Below, piece by piece: positions 36,244-45,920 of a stretch of 64,000 nucleotides of DNA; the stretch's first letter is position 1; the number at the start of each line of letters is the position of its first letter. The notes under the pieces were generated by a model that was given only the letters and a program-made list of their open reading frames with translations, was not told the DNA's origin and did not search any database. Source of the DNA: CAVORB01 sp963736235 (GTDB taxonomy: Bacteria; Pseudomonadota; Gammaproteobacteria; Chromatiales; Chromatiaceae). The stretch covers positions 124,001 through 188,000 of the forward strand of contig CAVTOR010000031.1 of the NCBI GenBank assembly GCA_963736235.1. The letters run 5' to 3'. A program made the translations under genes and the position numbers.

Positions 36244-36652
36244 CGCGGATCTCGAAATCGTGGGTGATCTGCGCCGTCGCCCCGAGCATGATGGAGGCCG
36301 AGCAGTATTTCTCGGCACTCAGCCGGACGGCCCTGTCCACATGCTTCGTGCTCAGGTCACGGCCGCTGACGACGAAGTGGACATGGATGCGGGTGAAGAC
36401 CTTGGGATCCTCTGCCGCGCGCTCGGCCTCGAGCTCGACCACGCAGTCGGTAACCTGCTGCCGGGCCTTGCGCAGAATCAGCAGCACGTCGAACTGGGTG
36501 CAGCCCCCCATTCCCATGAGCAGCATCTCCATGGGGCGCACCCCGAGATTGCGCCCACCGTGATCGGGCGGCCCGTCCATGACCAGCGCGTGCCCGCTGC
36601 CGGACTCGGCGAGCATCGCCGCACCCTCGATCCACTTGATTCGTGCCTTCAT
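36236..36652 (-). CDS. OsmC/YhfA-family protein, 138 aa
   Basis: OsmC-fold proteins reduce organic hydroperoxides with two cysteines. Both are visible: GGCTQFDVLLILRKAR in the long helix and EKYCSASIMLG later. The PPDHGGRNLGVRPMEMLLM stretch is typical of the YhfA subgroup. ATG 36652 was chosen at the family N-terminus (KARIKWIEG). It overlaps the DUF885 gene downstream and is divergent from crp, as yhfA is in E. coli. Confidence 0.88.
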   Translation of the reverse strand: MKARIKWIEGAAMLAESGSGHALVMDGPPDHGGRNLGVRPMEMLLMGMGGCTQFDVLLILRKARQQVTDCVVELEAERAAEDPKVFTRIHVHFVVSGRDLSTKHVDRAVRLSAEKYCSASIMLGATAQITHDFEIRDV

Positions 36653-36775
36653 CACCACCCCTATCGCCGACGTATGGGCTCCCCCGGAGACCGCGATCAG
36701 ACTATCACACATCGACAAGCCCTAGCTGCTTGCCTAGAATCGGGGCAGTGAGGAGCTCCCGAGTACCGAATCAAA

Positions 36776-37423
36776 ATGAAAATCGTCCCCAAGACTGACC
36801 CCACCTGGTTGGAACCCTTCCTCTCTTGCTGCCACATCAAGCGGTACGAGAAGCTCGTTGCCTTCATCCGCGCCGGGGAGCCGGCCGACAGTCTCTACTA
36901 CCTGGTCGAGGGATCGGTCGCCGCCCTGATCGAAGACGAGAACGAGCGCGAGATCGTGCTCGCTTACATCAACAAGGGCGAGTTCATCGGGGAAATGGGC
37001 CTGTTCACGCCGCAGACGACGCGCAGCGTCATCGTGCGCACCCGCGTCCGCTGCCGCGTGGCGGAAATCACCTATAAGCGGCTTTCCTACCTGCTCGACA
37101 ACGAGCTCAAGGACCATGCGAAGGAGCTGCTGTACGCCATCGGCGCTCAGCTCAGCCAGCGCCTTCGCTCCACCAGCAGCAAGGTGGGCCACCTCGCCTT
37201 CCTGGACGTCACCGGCCGCATCGCGCGAACCCTGCTGGAGCTTTGCGCCGAGCCTGACGCCATGACCCACCCGGACGGCATGCAGATCCGCATCACCCGC
37301 CAGGAGATCGGCCGCATCGTCGGCTGCTCGCGCGAGATGGCCGGCCGGGTGCTCAAGAGCCTGCAGGACCAGGGACTGATCTGGGTCAAGGGCAAGACGA
37401 TCGTGGTCTTCGGCACGCGCTGA
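36776..37423 (+). CDS. crp: CRP/Vfr cyclic AMP receptor protein, 215 aa
   Basis: A global transcription regulator. The cNMP-binding domain has EFIGEMGLFTPQTTRSV with the Arg-Ser that contacts cAMP phosphate. The C-helix carries STSSKVGHLAFLDVTGRIA with the Thr-Ser that contacts adenine. The helix-turn-helix ITRQEIGRIVGCSREMAGRV has the Arg-Glu recognition residues of CRP. It is divergent from osmC, as in E. coli. The stop is 23 bases before repeat copy C. Confidence 0.93.
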   Translation: MKIVPKTDPTWLEPFLSCCHIKRYEKLVAFIRAGEPADSLYYLVEGSVAALIEDENEREIVLAYINKGEFIGEMGLFTPQTTRSVIVRTRVRCRVAEITYKRLSYLLDNELKDHAKELLYAIGAQLSQRLRSTSSKVGHLAFLDVTGRIARTLLELCAEPDAMTHPDGMQIRITRQEIGRIVGCSREMAGRVLKSLQDQGLIWVKGKTIVVFGTR

Positions 37424-37446
37424 GCGCGCGCTCCCGCAATCTCAAG

Positions 37447-37522
37447 ACGCTGGTTATTGGCCTTCCTGGCCAAGATCAGCGCACATCCCTATACCCCGGT
37501 AAGCCCTGAATTGATCAGCGTT
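37447..37522 (+). repeat. Dispersed structured intergenic repeat, copy C (short form)
   Basis: A 76-nt copy lacking the middle 60-70 bases. It starts ACGCTGGTTATTGGCC and ends GAATTGATCAGCGTT, with the first hairpin as TTGGCCTTCCTGGCCAA and the CACATCCCT block retained. It is 23 nt after the crp stop and only three bases from the trpC stop on the other strand. Confidence 0.8.
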
Positions 37523-37525
37523 GTC

Positions 37526-38327
37526 CTAAGCGAACAACTCCGCCAAGGCGGCGCCAGGATTCTCGGCGCGCATGAAGGCCTCCCCCACCAGGAAGGCGTT
37601 GACGCCGTGACCCCGCATCCGGACGACGTCGTCCCGCGTCATGAATCCCGCTCTCGGTGACCAGGATCCGCTCCGCCGGGATGTCGTCGAGAAGCCCGAT
37701 GGTGGTTTCCAGGCTCACCTCGAAGGTGCGCAGGTCACGGTTGTTGATACCGATGCAGCCGGCCGGGCACGCTCAGGGCGCGTCGCAGCTCCTCCGCGTC
37801 ATGGACTTCGACCAGGACGTCCATGCCGAGCTCGGCCGCCAGCGCGTTCAGGTCATGCAACTGGGCATCGTCGAGGCATGCGACGATGAGCAGGATGCAG
37901 TCGGCGCCGATCGCCCGCGCCTCGTAGACCTGGTAGGGATCGATGACGAAGTCCTTGCGGATCACGGGAAGGCTGCAGGCGGCGCGCGCCTCCATCAGGT
38001 AGGCATCGCTGCCCTGGAAGAAGTCGACATCGGTGAGCACCGACAGGCAGGCCGCGCCCCCCGATCTGATAGCTCGCGGCGATCTCCGCGGGCCGAAAAT
38101 CGGCCCGCAAGCACCCCTTTGCTCGGTGAGGCCTTCTTGATCTCCGCGATCACCGCGGGCTGACCGGCCGCGATCTTCGCGTCCAGGGCATCGGCGAAGC
38201 CGCGGGTCGGTCCCGCGTCCTTTAGTGCCGCAACCACTTCGCGCAGGGGCAGACGCTTGGCCCGGGCCGCGACCTCCTCGACCTTGCGGCGCACGATCTT
38301 CTTCAGGATATCGGGCGTCTCCGCCAT
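37526..38327 (-). pseudogene. trpC: Indole-3-glycerol phosphate synthase, at least four frameshifts
   Basis: All family segments are present but in changing frames. ILKKIVRRKVEEVAARAKRL and EIKKASPSKGVL form the N-terminus; SVLTDVDFFQGSDAYL and SLPVIRKDFVIDPYQVYEARAIGADCILLI follow in a second frame. The C-terminus has INNRDL, ETTIGLLDDIPAERILVTESGI and AFMRAENPGAALAELFA. Breaks fall near 38100, 38058, 37765 and 37640. The break at 38058 sits in a run of six C's and is repaired by removing one. The protein is otherwise intact, so sequencing error is likely. The start overlaps the trpD stop. Confidence 0.8.
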
Positions 38328-39350
38328 CACTCGAACCCCTGGGTCAGCACCACCAGCCGATCAAGCCGGTTGCGCGCCTCGCCACTGGCAATGGCGGCGT
38401 CCGCCCAGCGCACGCCCTCGGCCAGACTCGGCGGTCACGCCGGCCACGTAGATGGCCGCACCCGCGTTGAGGACCACGATGTCCCGCGCCGGTCCGGGCT
38501 TGTCTTCCAGTACCCCCCGCAGCATGGCGAGGCTTTGCTCCGGGCCCTCCACCCGGATGCTGTCCAGCGGCGCGCGCACCAGTCCGAAGTCCTCGGGACG
38601 CAGGTTGAACCGGCGCACCTCCCCGCCCTTGAGCTCCGCGACCTCCGTGGTGTCTCCGATGCTGATCTCGTCCAGTCCATCGCGGGAATGGACCACCAGC
38701 ACGTGGCGGCTGCCGAGGCGCTGCAGCACCTCCGCCATGGGCTCGAGCAGATCCTCGCTGAACACGCCCAGGAGCTGGTTGGGCACCCCCGCCGGATTGG
38801 TCAGGGGACCCAGCACGTTGAAGATGGTGCGCGCCCCGAGCTCGCGGCGCGGCCCGATGGCGTGCTTCATGGCCCCGTGATGGGCGGGAGCGAACATGAA
38901 GCCCACGCCGACCTCGCGCACGCAGCGGGCGACCTGCTCCGGGGTCAGATCCAGCCGCACGCCGGCCGCCTCCAGCACGTCGGCGCTGCCGGACTTGCTC
39001 GACACCGACCGATTGCCATGCTTCGCCACATGACAGCCCGCCGCGGCGGCCACGAACATGCTCGCGGTGGACACGTTGAAGGTCCCCGAGGCATCCCCCC
39101 CGGTGCCGACGATGTCCACCGTGTTGTCCAGGCCGGAGACGTCCACCCCGCTCGCCAGCTCGCGCATCACCGCCGCCGCCGCCGCGATCTCGGCCACCGT
39201 CTCCCCCTTCATGCGCAGGGCGACCAGGAACCCGGCGATCTGGGCCGACGTGGCACCGCCGCTCATGATCGCCCGCATCACGGATGTCATCTCATCGCCC
39301 GAGAGGTCGTGGCGGTCGATGACCTTGGCAATGGCGCGTTTGATGTCCAC
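38327..39350 (-). CDS. trpD: Anthranilate phosphoribosyltransferase, one frameshift
   Basis: Transfers phosphoribosyl to anthranilate. The substrate loop GTGGDASGTFNVST, the KHGNRSVSSKSGSADVLEA region and HHGAMKHAIGPRRELGARTIFNVLGPLTNP are clear. Near 38430 one base is missing; adding it gives the expected continuation SLAEGVRWADAAIASGEARN and the stop at 38327-38329 overlapping trpC. The trpG-trpD-trpC order is the usual one when trpE is separate or upstream. Confidence 0.88.
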
Positions 39351-39379
39351 CAGGGTTCTCCTAAGTCAGCGGGCTTGGC

Positions 39380-39961
39380 TCATCGGCCCTCAATGAAGTT
39401 GCGCAGCAGGTCGTGCCCGTGCCGGGTGAGGATCGATTCAGGATGGAACTGCACCCCCTGGATCGGGTATTCGCGGTGTCGCACCCCCATGATCTCATCC
39501 CGATCACCCGCCGTCGTCTGAGTCCAGGCCGTCACCTGGAGGCAGTCTGGCAGGCTCGACGCCTCGATCACCAGCGAGTGGTAGCGGGTGGCCTGAAACG
39601 GATTGTCCAGTCCCGAGAAGACGCCCCGGCCCGCGTGGTAGACGGGCGAGGTCTTGCCGTGCATCACCTCGCGCGCCTTCACGATCCGGCCACCGAACGC
39701 CTGACCGATGGATTGATGGCCGAGACACACCCCCAGTATCGGGACTTGGGCCGCGAGTTCGCGAATCAGCGGCACGGATATCCCGGCCTCTGTCGGGGTG
39801 CAGGGACCGGGGGAGATGACGATACGCTCCGGAGCGAGCTCGACCGCCTGCTCGACGCTGATCTCGTCGTTGCGGTAGACGCGCACGTCGGCACCAAGCT
39901 CCCCGAAATACTGCACCAGGTTGTAGGTGAAGGAGTCGTAGTTGTCGATCATCAGGAGCAT
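39380..39961 (-). CDS. trpG: Anthranilate/aminodeoxychorismate synthase glutaminase component, 193 aa
   Basis: A class I glutamine amidotransferase that supplies ammonia to TrpE or PabB. The catalytic Cys lies in GVCLGHQSIGQAFGG, and the His-Glu pair in GVQFHPES. It starts MLLMIDNYDSFTYN. One subunit often serves both tryptophan and folate synthesis. The expected partner trpE is not seen upstream, and no leader peptide with Trp codons was identified. Confidence 0.93.
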   Translation of the reverse strand: MLLMIDNYDSFTYNLVQYFGELGADVRVYRNDEISVEQAVELAPERIVISPGPCTPTEAGISVPLIRELAAQVPILGVCLGHQSIGQAFGGRIVKAREVMHGKTSPVYHAGRGVFSGLDNPFQATRYHSLVIEASSLPDCLQVTAWTQTTAGDRDEIMGVRHREYPIQGVQFHPESILTRHGHDLLRNFIEGR

Positions 39962-40781
39962 GGTGGCGATATCCAACTGTATTATTGAGCAATTCTTCTC
40001 TACTCGCCGTTCAGGTACCCGCTAAGGCACCCACGCTTATTGCCGAGGCCCAAGGCCAGTCGGCTGGGACCGGAGGTCGGCAATTTCGCTATTTTCGTCG
40101 CAGATTGGCGTCCAGACAAACCGGAACACGAGCACCGCAGAGTGCGCCGCTCCGTCTTGAGATATGGATTGACCGGTCCGGATTGATCGGAGACGGATTC
40201 GGTGGCCCGCTTTTCTCTGCGTACCTGCAATCGCGGGCTGAGGCGGAACATCCCGGCGCACGAAGTATGCAAGCGTAATCAACGCGGTACCAGTCGCGAC
40301 TATCGGAGAAGGTAGACATGCGTGTCCACATCGTTCTCACGCCGCGCACCATGGAATCTGCCGCAGCGCCATCGCATCTTGTCCCGTTCGCCACCGAATA
40401 CCCCGCCTGTTGGCTGCCTAGGGTTCCCCACCAACCATTCTCCGGCTCCCCGCCGGGATTTTTTTGCCGACGGGTCGGCCCCTCCGTTCCGCCGCAATAT
40501 CCTCCCCTCCTTGCCTTCCCACGGAACTTATGGCCGCGAATGACGCCCGGAGTCCATGTGCCTGAGCGCGGCGCCATCATGCTAGTCTTATCGGACGACT
40601 GGAATCGAGGGGGACTCGATACGGGTAACGAGTAAGAGCACAGCAACGGACGGAAATCGTTGGCCGGCGATCACAAGGTGAGCCAAGTCGCCCACCCGAC
40701 ACGATTCGCCGGAAGGAAGCGCTTCGGGCCGTGCGCGCGCCCGGTCCAGCGTCGAATGCAGCGCGAGGATTGCACGAACCG
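39962..40781. other. 820-bp region without a supported gene
   Basis: This region lies between the start of trpG (minus) and the hybrid kinase (plus). Open frames in it are short and compositionally poor. One plus-strand hairpin with a T-run, CCGGC-TCCCC-GCCGG then GATTTTTTT, sits at about 40442-40466 and looks like an intrinsic terminator, but no upstream gene was recognised. The promoters of trpG and the kinase must also lie here. Confidence 0.4.
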
Positions 40782-43700
40782 ATGACCACGCCCGGTCCCT
40801 CCCCCGAGGCCAGCGGCGATTTCTGCCGCAAGGTGCTCGACGCCACCCTGAACGGCGTCTACGTCTACGATCTGAAGGACGGCAAGAACACCTTCATCAA
40901 CGCCGAGTACACCCGCCTAACGGGCTACGACATGGCACGGCTCGCCGCCATGGACGCGCCGGCATTTTTCGACCTGTTCCACCCGGACGACCGCCCTCGG
41001 ATCTCCGACCACCTGCGCGCCCTGGGCGCTGCCGGTGACGGCAACGCAATGGAGATCGAGTACCGCTTCCGCCGCGCCGACGGCACCTGGATATGGTGCC
41101 TGTCCCGAGACGCCGTCTTTGAACGCGATGCCGAAGGGTCGGCGCGCAGCATCGTTGGAACCTTCCTCGATATCAGCACCCGCAAGCGAACGGAGTCCGA
41201 GTTGCGCTCGAGCGAGACACGAGCGCGCTGGCGTCTGGGGGAGATCGAGCTCATTTACGACAGCGCCCCGGTCGGTCTCTGCGTCCTTGACCGGGATCTA
41301 CGTTACCTGCGGATCAACCACCGGCTCGCCGAGATCAATGGAATTCCCGCCGCCGAGCACATCGGCAAGACGATCCGCGAGGTGCTTCCCACCTTGGCCG
41401 ACGAGGTGGAGCCACGCCTGCGCCGGGTCATCGACACCGGCGAGCCGGCGCTCGATATGGAGGTCACTGGAGAGACCCCAGCCCAGCCAGGCGTGCGGCG
41501 CATCTGGATCGAGAGTTGGCTGCCGCTCCGCGACGAAGAGGGTGAGATCGCGGCCGTCAACATCGTGGCCCAAGAGGTGACCGACGAGCGCCGAGACCGT
41601 GAGACCCTTGCCGAGAGCCGGGAGAAAGACCGGCTGGTCGCCGATTACACCTACGACTGGGAGGACTGGATCGGGCCGGACGCAAGCCTGCGCTGGGTGT
41701 CCCCATCCTGCGAGCGAATCACGGGCTACCCGCGGGACGCCTTCCTCGCCGAACCCGATCTGCTCACGCAGATCACCCATCCGGAAGACCGGCCTGGATT
41801 GCGCCAGCATCTCTACGCCGACCTTCTTGCCGCCGCGCCGAGGCGGCTACGGTTTCGCATCCGGCGCGCCGATGGCGAGAACCGCTGGGTGGAGCATATC
41901 TGCCAGCCGGTCTTCCGGAAAGACGGGGCGTTCGCCGGGCGGCGGGGCAGCACGCGCGACATCACCGAGAGCAAGCTTGCCCAGGAGGCGCTGTGGCAGC
42001 GCGAGAAAGAGATCGCCGCGCTGGCGGACAACTCTCCCGACATCGTCGCGCGCTTCGACCAGGATCTGCGCCATTTGTACGTCAACGCCGCGGTCGAACG
42101 GGCAACGGGCAGGACGCCGTCGGAGTTCATCGGCAAGACAAACGAGGAGCTCGGCATGCCGCCGGCGCTGTGTGAGCGCTGGTCTGCCGTGCTGCGGGAG
42201 GTATTCGAAAGCGGCGAACCCAAGAGCCTGGACTTCGCCTTCCCCTCACCCGAGGGAGAGCGCTTCTACAGTCTGCGCGCCGTGCCCGAGCGCGCCGTCG
42301 ACGGCGCCGTCGAGACCGTGCTCTGCACCACCCGCGACGAGACGGAGCCGCGCAAGGCCGAGGCGCGGGCCCAGTCCCTGGCCGAGGTCGTGGAGAGTTC
42401 CGCCGACTTCATGGGACTCGCCGGCCTGGACGGACAGGCCCTCTACCTCAACCGGGCCGGGCAGGCGTTGGTGGGTCTGGACGGCGATGAGGCGGTCCGA
42501 GCGACCAGGGTGGAGGATTATCTGTTCCCGGAGGACCTGCCGTTCGTGCATGAGAGCGTCATGCCGGCGGTCATGCGCGGGGGCCGCTGGGCGGGTGACT
42601 TCCGCTTCCGCCATTTTCGCAACGGCGACGCGATCGACGTGCACTGGGACGTCTTGCGCATCGATGATGCGGAGACCGGTGAGCCCCGCCAGCTCGCCAC
42701 GGTGACGCGCGATATCCGCAAGGAAAAGGCCGCGGAAACGGCCCTGCTGGAAGCCAGCCGCCGCAAGGACGAATTCCTGGCCATCCTGGGCCACGAGCTG
42801 CGCAACCCCATGGCGCCCATCCGCAACGCGGTGGAGATCCTGCAGTTGCTCACCTACGAGGGCAACCCGCGGATCGACTGGGCGATCGCGGTGCTCGATC
42901 GCCAGACGGCTCATTTGAGCCGGCTGCTGGACGATCTGCTCGACGTGTCGCGCATCGTCGGGGGCAAGCTGAAGCTCGAGCGCCGCCCGGTCGCGCTGCG
43001 CGAGGTGCTCGAACAGGCGGCGGACGGCGTGCGCCCGCTCATGAAGGAACGCCGCCATCGCTTCGACCTAGACTTACCGAACACCGATCTGCTGGTCGAC
43101 GGCGACCCGGTACGCCTGTCGCAGATCCTTCTGAACCTCCTGGTGAACGCGGCCAACTACACCCAGGAGGGCGGCGAGATTCGGATCACGACCGAAGCCG
43201 GCGAGCATGTGACGCGGGTACGGGTACAGGACAACGGCCCTGGAATCCCGCCGGAACAGATCGAGGAGCTGTTCACACCCTTCGCACAGGGGGAGCGCCC
43301 CGCTCGCGGCACGGCGAGCGGACTCGGACTTGGGCTGACCATCTCCCGGCGCCTGGCGGAGCTGCACGAGGGCCGCCTGACGGCCAGCAGCGACTGGCCC
43401 ATGTCCGGCTCGGCGTTCACGCTGAGCCTGCCGCGATTGAGACGGGCGGAGCATCCGACCAGGTCCGCGCAAGCGCCACGTTCGGCCGACCTGCACGACC
43501 TCTCCGTTCTGGTGGTGGACGACAATGCCGACGTGGCCAACGCACTGGCCATGCTGCTCGCCGTGCTCGGCTGCCGCGTGGAGACCGCCTCGTGCGGGGC
43601 GGAGGCGCTTGCCATGACGGCCGAGACCTGCCCGCGCTTGGCACTCGTCGACATCGGGCTTCCGGACATGGACGGACTGGAACTCGCCCGCCGACTGCGC

Positions 43701-43862
43701 GCGCGCTTTCCGACGAGAGATCGCCTGCTACTGGTGGCGGTGACCGGTTACGGGCACGATGAGGCCCGCGAGCGTTCCCACGCCGCGGGCTTCGACCAGC
43801 ACCTCGCCAAGCCGGTGGAGCTGCAGACCCTGCAAAACCTGCTGAAAACGCTGCAGACCTAG
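40782..43862 (+). CDS. Hybrid sensor histidine kinase with five PAS domains and a receiver, 1026 aa
   Basis: A soluble phosphorelay sensor with no membrane segment. Five PAS/PAC modules occupy roughly residues 10-130, 150-280, 295-410, 415-530 and 540-655. The HisKA domain has the phospho-acceptor His671 in LGHELRNPMAP. The ATPase domain carries the N-box NLLVNAANYT, VQDNGPGIP and SGLGLGLTI. A C-terminal receiver has Asp957 in LVDIGLPDMDGLE and the Lys in LAKPVE. GTG 40731 is an alternative start. No partner regulator is adjacent, so the output may be an unlinked Hpt or regulator. Confidence 0.9.
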   Translation: MTTPGPSPEASGDFCRKVLDATLNGVYVYDLKDGKNTFINAEYTRLTGYDMARLAAMDAPAFFDLFHPDDRPRISDHLRALGAAGDGNAMEIEYRFRRADGTWIWCLSRDAVFERDAEGSARSIVGTFLDISTRKRTESELRSSETRARWRLGEIELIYDSAPVGLCVLDRDLRYLRINHRLAEINGIPAAEHIGKTIREVLPTLADEVEPRLRRVIDTGEPALDMEVTGETPAQPGVRRIWIESWLPLRDEEGEIAAVNIVAQEVTDERRDRETLAESREKDRLVADYTYDWEDWIGPDASLRWVSPSCERITGYPRDAFLAEPDLLTQITHPEDRPGLRQHLYADLLAAAPRRLRFRIRRADGENRWVEHICQPVFRKDGAFAGRRGSTRDITESKLAQEALWQREKEIAALADNSPDIVARFDQDLRHLYVNAAVERATGRTPSEFIGKTNEELGMPPALCERWSAVLREVFESGEPKSLDFAFPSPEGERFYSLRAVPERAVDGAVETVLCTTRDETEPRKAEARAQSLAEVVESSADFMGLAGLDGQALYLNRAGQALVGLDGDEAVRATRVEDYLFPEDLPFVHESVMPAVMRGGRWAGDFRFRHFRNGDAIDVHWDVLRIDDAETGEPRQLATVTRDIRKEKAAETALLEASRRKDEFLAILGHELRNPMAPIRNAVEILQLLTYEGNPRIDWAIAVLDRQTAHLSRLLDDLLDVSRIVGGKLKLERRPVALREVLEQAADGVRPLMKERRHRFDLDLPNTDLLVDGDPVRLSQILLNLLVNAANYTQEGGEIRITTEAGEHVTRVRVQDNGPGIPPEQIEELFTPFAQGERPARGTASGLGLGLTISRRLAELHEGRLTASSDWPMSGSAFTLSLPRLRRAEHPTRSAQAPRSADLHDLSVLVVDDNADVANALAMLLAVLGCRVETASCGAEALAMTAETCPRLALVDIGLPDMDGLELARRLRARFPTRDRLLLVAVTGYGHDEARERSHAAGFDQHLAKPVELQTLQNLLKTLQT

Positions 43863-44226
43863 GGTACAGCCAAACGGGGCGGATACATTCCGCCGCCAAG
43901 GGCGAGACGGAAGCAACCTCTGGCCTCGAGCCCGAGGACGGCGCAGCGGGAGAGAGCCACGGCACAAGACACCCCTTCCGTGGAACTACCCAGCCGGACC
44001 CCGTAAAAATCCGACTATGCAGCTCGGATAAGGTTGCTAACCTTTCAACTGATTGAGCCTCGCGAACCGCGGGCGTGGGACCGGCCCGCAGGCGCGCAAG
44101 CGGTGCGGGAGAGACCGGCGGAGCGGGATTTCTTCCCGGCTACCGAGGTGCCACACCCCCGATTCATCTTCGTTCGAGTCCATGCGACTCAGCCCCGCTC
44201 AGCAATACATCGCCAAGGAGATCGCC
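43863..44226. other. 364-bp gap, no gene seen
   Basis: This region lies between the hybrid kinase and the TPR gene. It shows no convincing ORF, RNA or terminator. A promoter for the TPR gene is expected here but no clear -35/-10 pair was found. Confidence 0.35.
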
Positions 44227-45870
44227 ATGAACATGGGTAAGATTCAAGTAGTCTTTTGGGGTTCCATGCTGATCGTCCCGCTGGCTCTCACGGCAGACCA
44301 GGAGCCGCCGATCGCGCCATTGCTCGAGGGTATGGGCACTCATCACCACGAGGTCACGACCAACTCGCCCCAGGCGCAGCGCTATTTCGACCAGGGGCTG
44401 GTACTGGCCTTCGGCTTCAACCATAAGGAAGCGGCTCGCTCCTTCCAGCAGGCGCAAGCCCTGGATCCCGAGTGCGCCATGTGCTTCTGGGGAGAGGCGC
44501 TGGTGCTCGGACCGAACATCAACGCCGGGATGGATGCGGCGGACAACCCGCGCGCCTACGAGGCGGCGCAACGGGCACTGGCCCTGAAGGACCTGGTCTC
44601 TGAGCGAGAACGGGCCTACATCGAGGCGCTCGCGCAACGCTACGCGGCGCAGGCCCCAGACGAGCGCAGCGCGCTCGATCAAGCCTACGCCGAGGCGATG
44701 GGCGAAGTGGCGCGGCGTTTCCCGGAAGATCCGGACGCGGCGAGTCTATACGCCGAGGCACTGATGGACACCACACCTTGGAATTACTGGGAGGAGTCCG
44801 GCGCGCCAAAGCCCGCCACCGGGATCATCATCTCTACCCTGGAGTCGGTGCTCGCCGAGCGCTCGGATCATCCGCTGGCCAATCATCTCTACATCCATAC
44901 CGTGGAGAAGGCCCACCCCGAGCGAGGTGTCGCGGCGGCGGACCGGCTGCGCGACCTGGTGCCGGGCGCCGGACACCTGGTGCACATGCCCGGGCACATC
45001 TACATCCGGGTCGGCCGCTACAACGACGCCGTGCTGGCCAATGAGAAGGCCATCGAGGCGGACGACGCCTACATCGCGCAATGCCATGCCCAGGGTCTCT
45101 ACCCCGTGGCCTACATGCCCCATAACCATCATTTCCTCGCCGCCGCGGCCAGCTTCATCGGCGACAGCGGGAAGGCGCTGCATGCCGCGCGGCACATGCA
45201 GGCGCATCAGGATCAGCAGCTCATGCGCAAACCGGGCTACACCACATTGCAGCATTACTGGACCATGCCCTACTTCGCACTCGTTCGCTTCGGCCGCTGG
45301 GAGGATCTGCTCGCGCAACCCGAGCCGGACGATGATCTGCTCTACCCGACCGGCATCTGGAACTATGCGCGCGGCGTGGCACAAGTCCGCGCCGGCGACA
45401 TCGAAGGGGCGCGGGAATCGCTCGCGAGACTCGCGTCGATCGCCGACGATCCCGAGATGGAGGCCACCCGCATCTGGGAGACCAATACCATGGCGGAGAT
45501 CCTCTCCATCGCCCGCGAGACCCTGGCCGGTGAGATCGACCTGGCGCGCGGCGTGCCGGATTCCGCGATCGGGCACTTCGAGAATGCCGTTCGCCAGGAA
45601 GACGATCTGATCTACGTGGAGCCGCCCGACTGGTACGTGCCCGCTCGCCACAACCTGGGGGCCGCCCTGCTTGCGGCGGACCGGGCGGCGGATGCCGAGG
45701 CGGTCTACCGCAAGGATCTGGAGATCTACCCCGACAATGGCTGGTCGCTGCGGGGCTTGGAGCAGAGCCTGCGCGCACAAGGGAAGGCGGCGGATGCCGA
45801 GTCCGTGGCCGAGCGATTCGCGGGCGTGTGGGCGAAGGCCGACATCGAGATCCACGGCTCGCGCCTGTAG
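44227..45870 (+). CDS. Secreted TPR-repeat protein, 547 aa
   Basis: Residues 1-22 form a signal peptide (VVFWGSMLIVPLALTAD). The mature protein begins with the His-rich GMGTHHHEVTT and then repeated helix pairs: QRYFDQGLVLAFGFNHKEA, FQQAQALDPECAMCFWGEAL, RYNDAVLANEKAIEADDAY, and a late ADAEAVYRKDLEIYPDN unit. TPR proteins are scaffolds. This architecture, with LVHMPGHIYIRVGRY and MPHNHHF, is common in environmental bacteria with no assigned role. The start has AAGGAG upstream and is preferred over upstream in-frame starts because of the signal peptide. Confidence 0.82.
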   Translation: MNMGKIQVVFWGSMLIVPLALTADQEPPIAPLLEGMGTHHHEVTTNSPQAQRYFDQGLVLAFGFNHKEAARSFQQAQALDPECAMCFWGEALVLGPNINAGMDAADNPRAYEAAQRALALKDLVSERERAYIEALAQRYAAQAPDERSALDQAYAEAMGEVARRFPEDPDAASLYAEALMDTTPWNYWEESGAPKPATGIIISTLESVLAERSDHPLANHLYIHTVEKAHPERGVAAADRLRDLVPGAGHLVHMPGHIYIRVGRYNDAVLANEKAIEADDAYIAQCHAQGLYPVAYMPHNHHFLAAAASFIGDSGKALHAARHMQAHQDQQLMRKPGYTTLQHYWTMPYFALVRFGRWEDLLAQPEPDDDLLYPTGIWNYARGVAQVRAGDIEGARESLARLASIADDPEMEATRIWETNTMAEILSIARETLAGEIDLARGVPDSAIGHFENAVRQEDDLIYVEPPDWYVPARHNLGAALLAADRAADAEAVYRKDLEIYPDNGWSLRGLEQSLRAQGKAADAESVAERFAGVWAKADIEIHGSRL

Positions 45871-45920
45871 GCGCATAGTGCTGCCGGCCCGTCGGCCATC
45901 TGCGGAGAGTCTGCTCCTCG

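Noticed and set aside
39962..40318. Trp leader peptide or attenuator upstream of trpG
   Set aside because: No short minus-strand ORF with tandem Trp codons and no competing hairpins could be found.
40318..40635. A 105-codon plus-strand open frame before the hybrid kinase
   Set aside because: Pro-rich random composition, and a terminator-like hairpin lies inside it.
42777..42794. GGCCATCCTGGGCC-like sequence resembling the dispersed repeat core
   Set aside because: It is part of the conserved H-box coding region of the histidine kinase and has none of the flanking repeat sequence.
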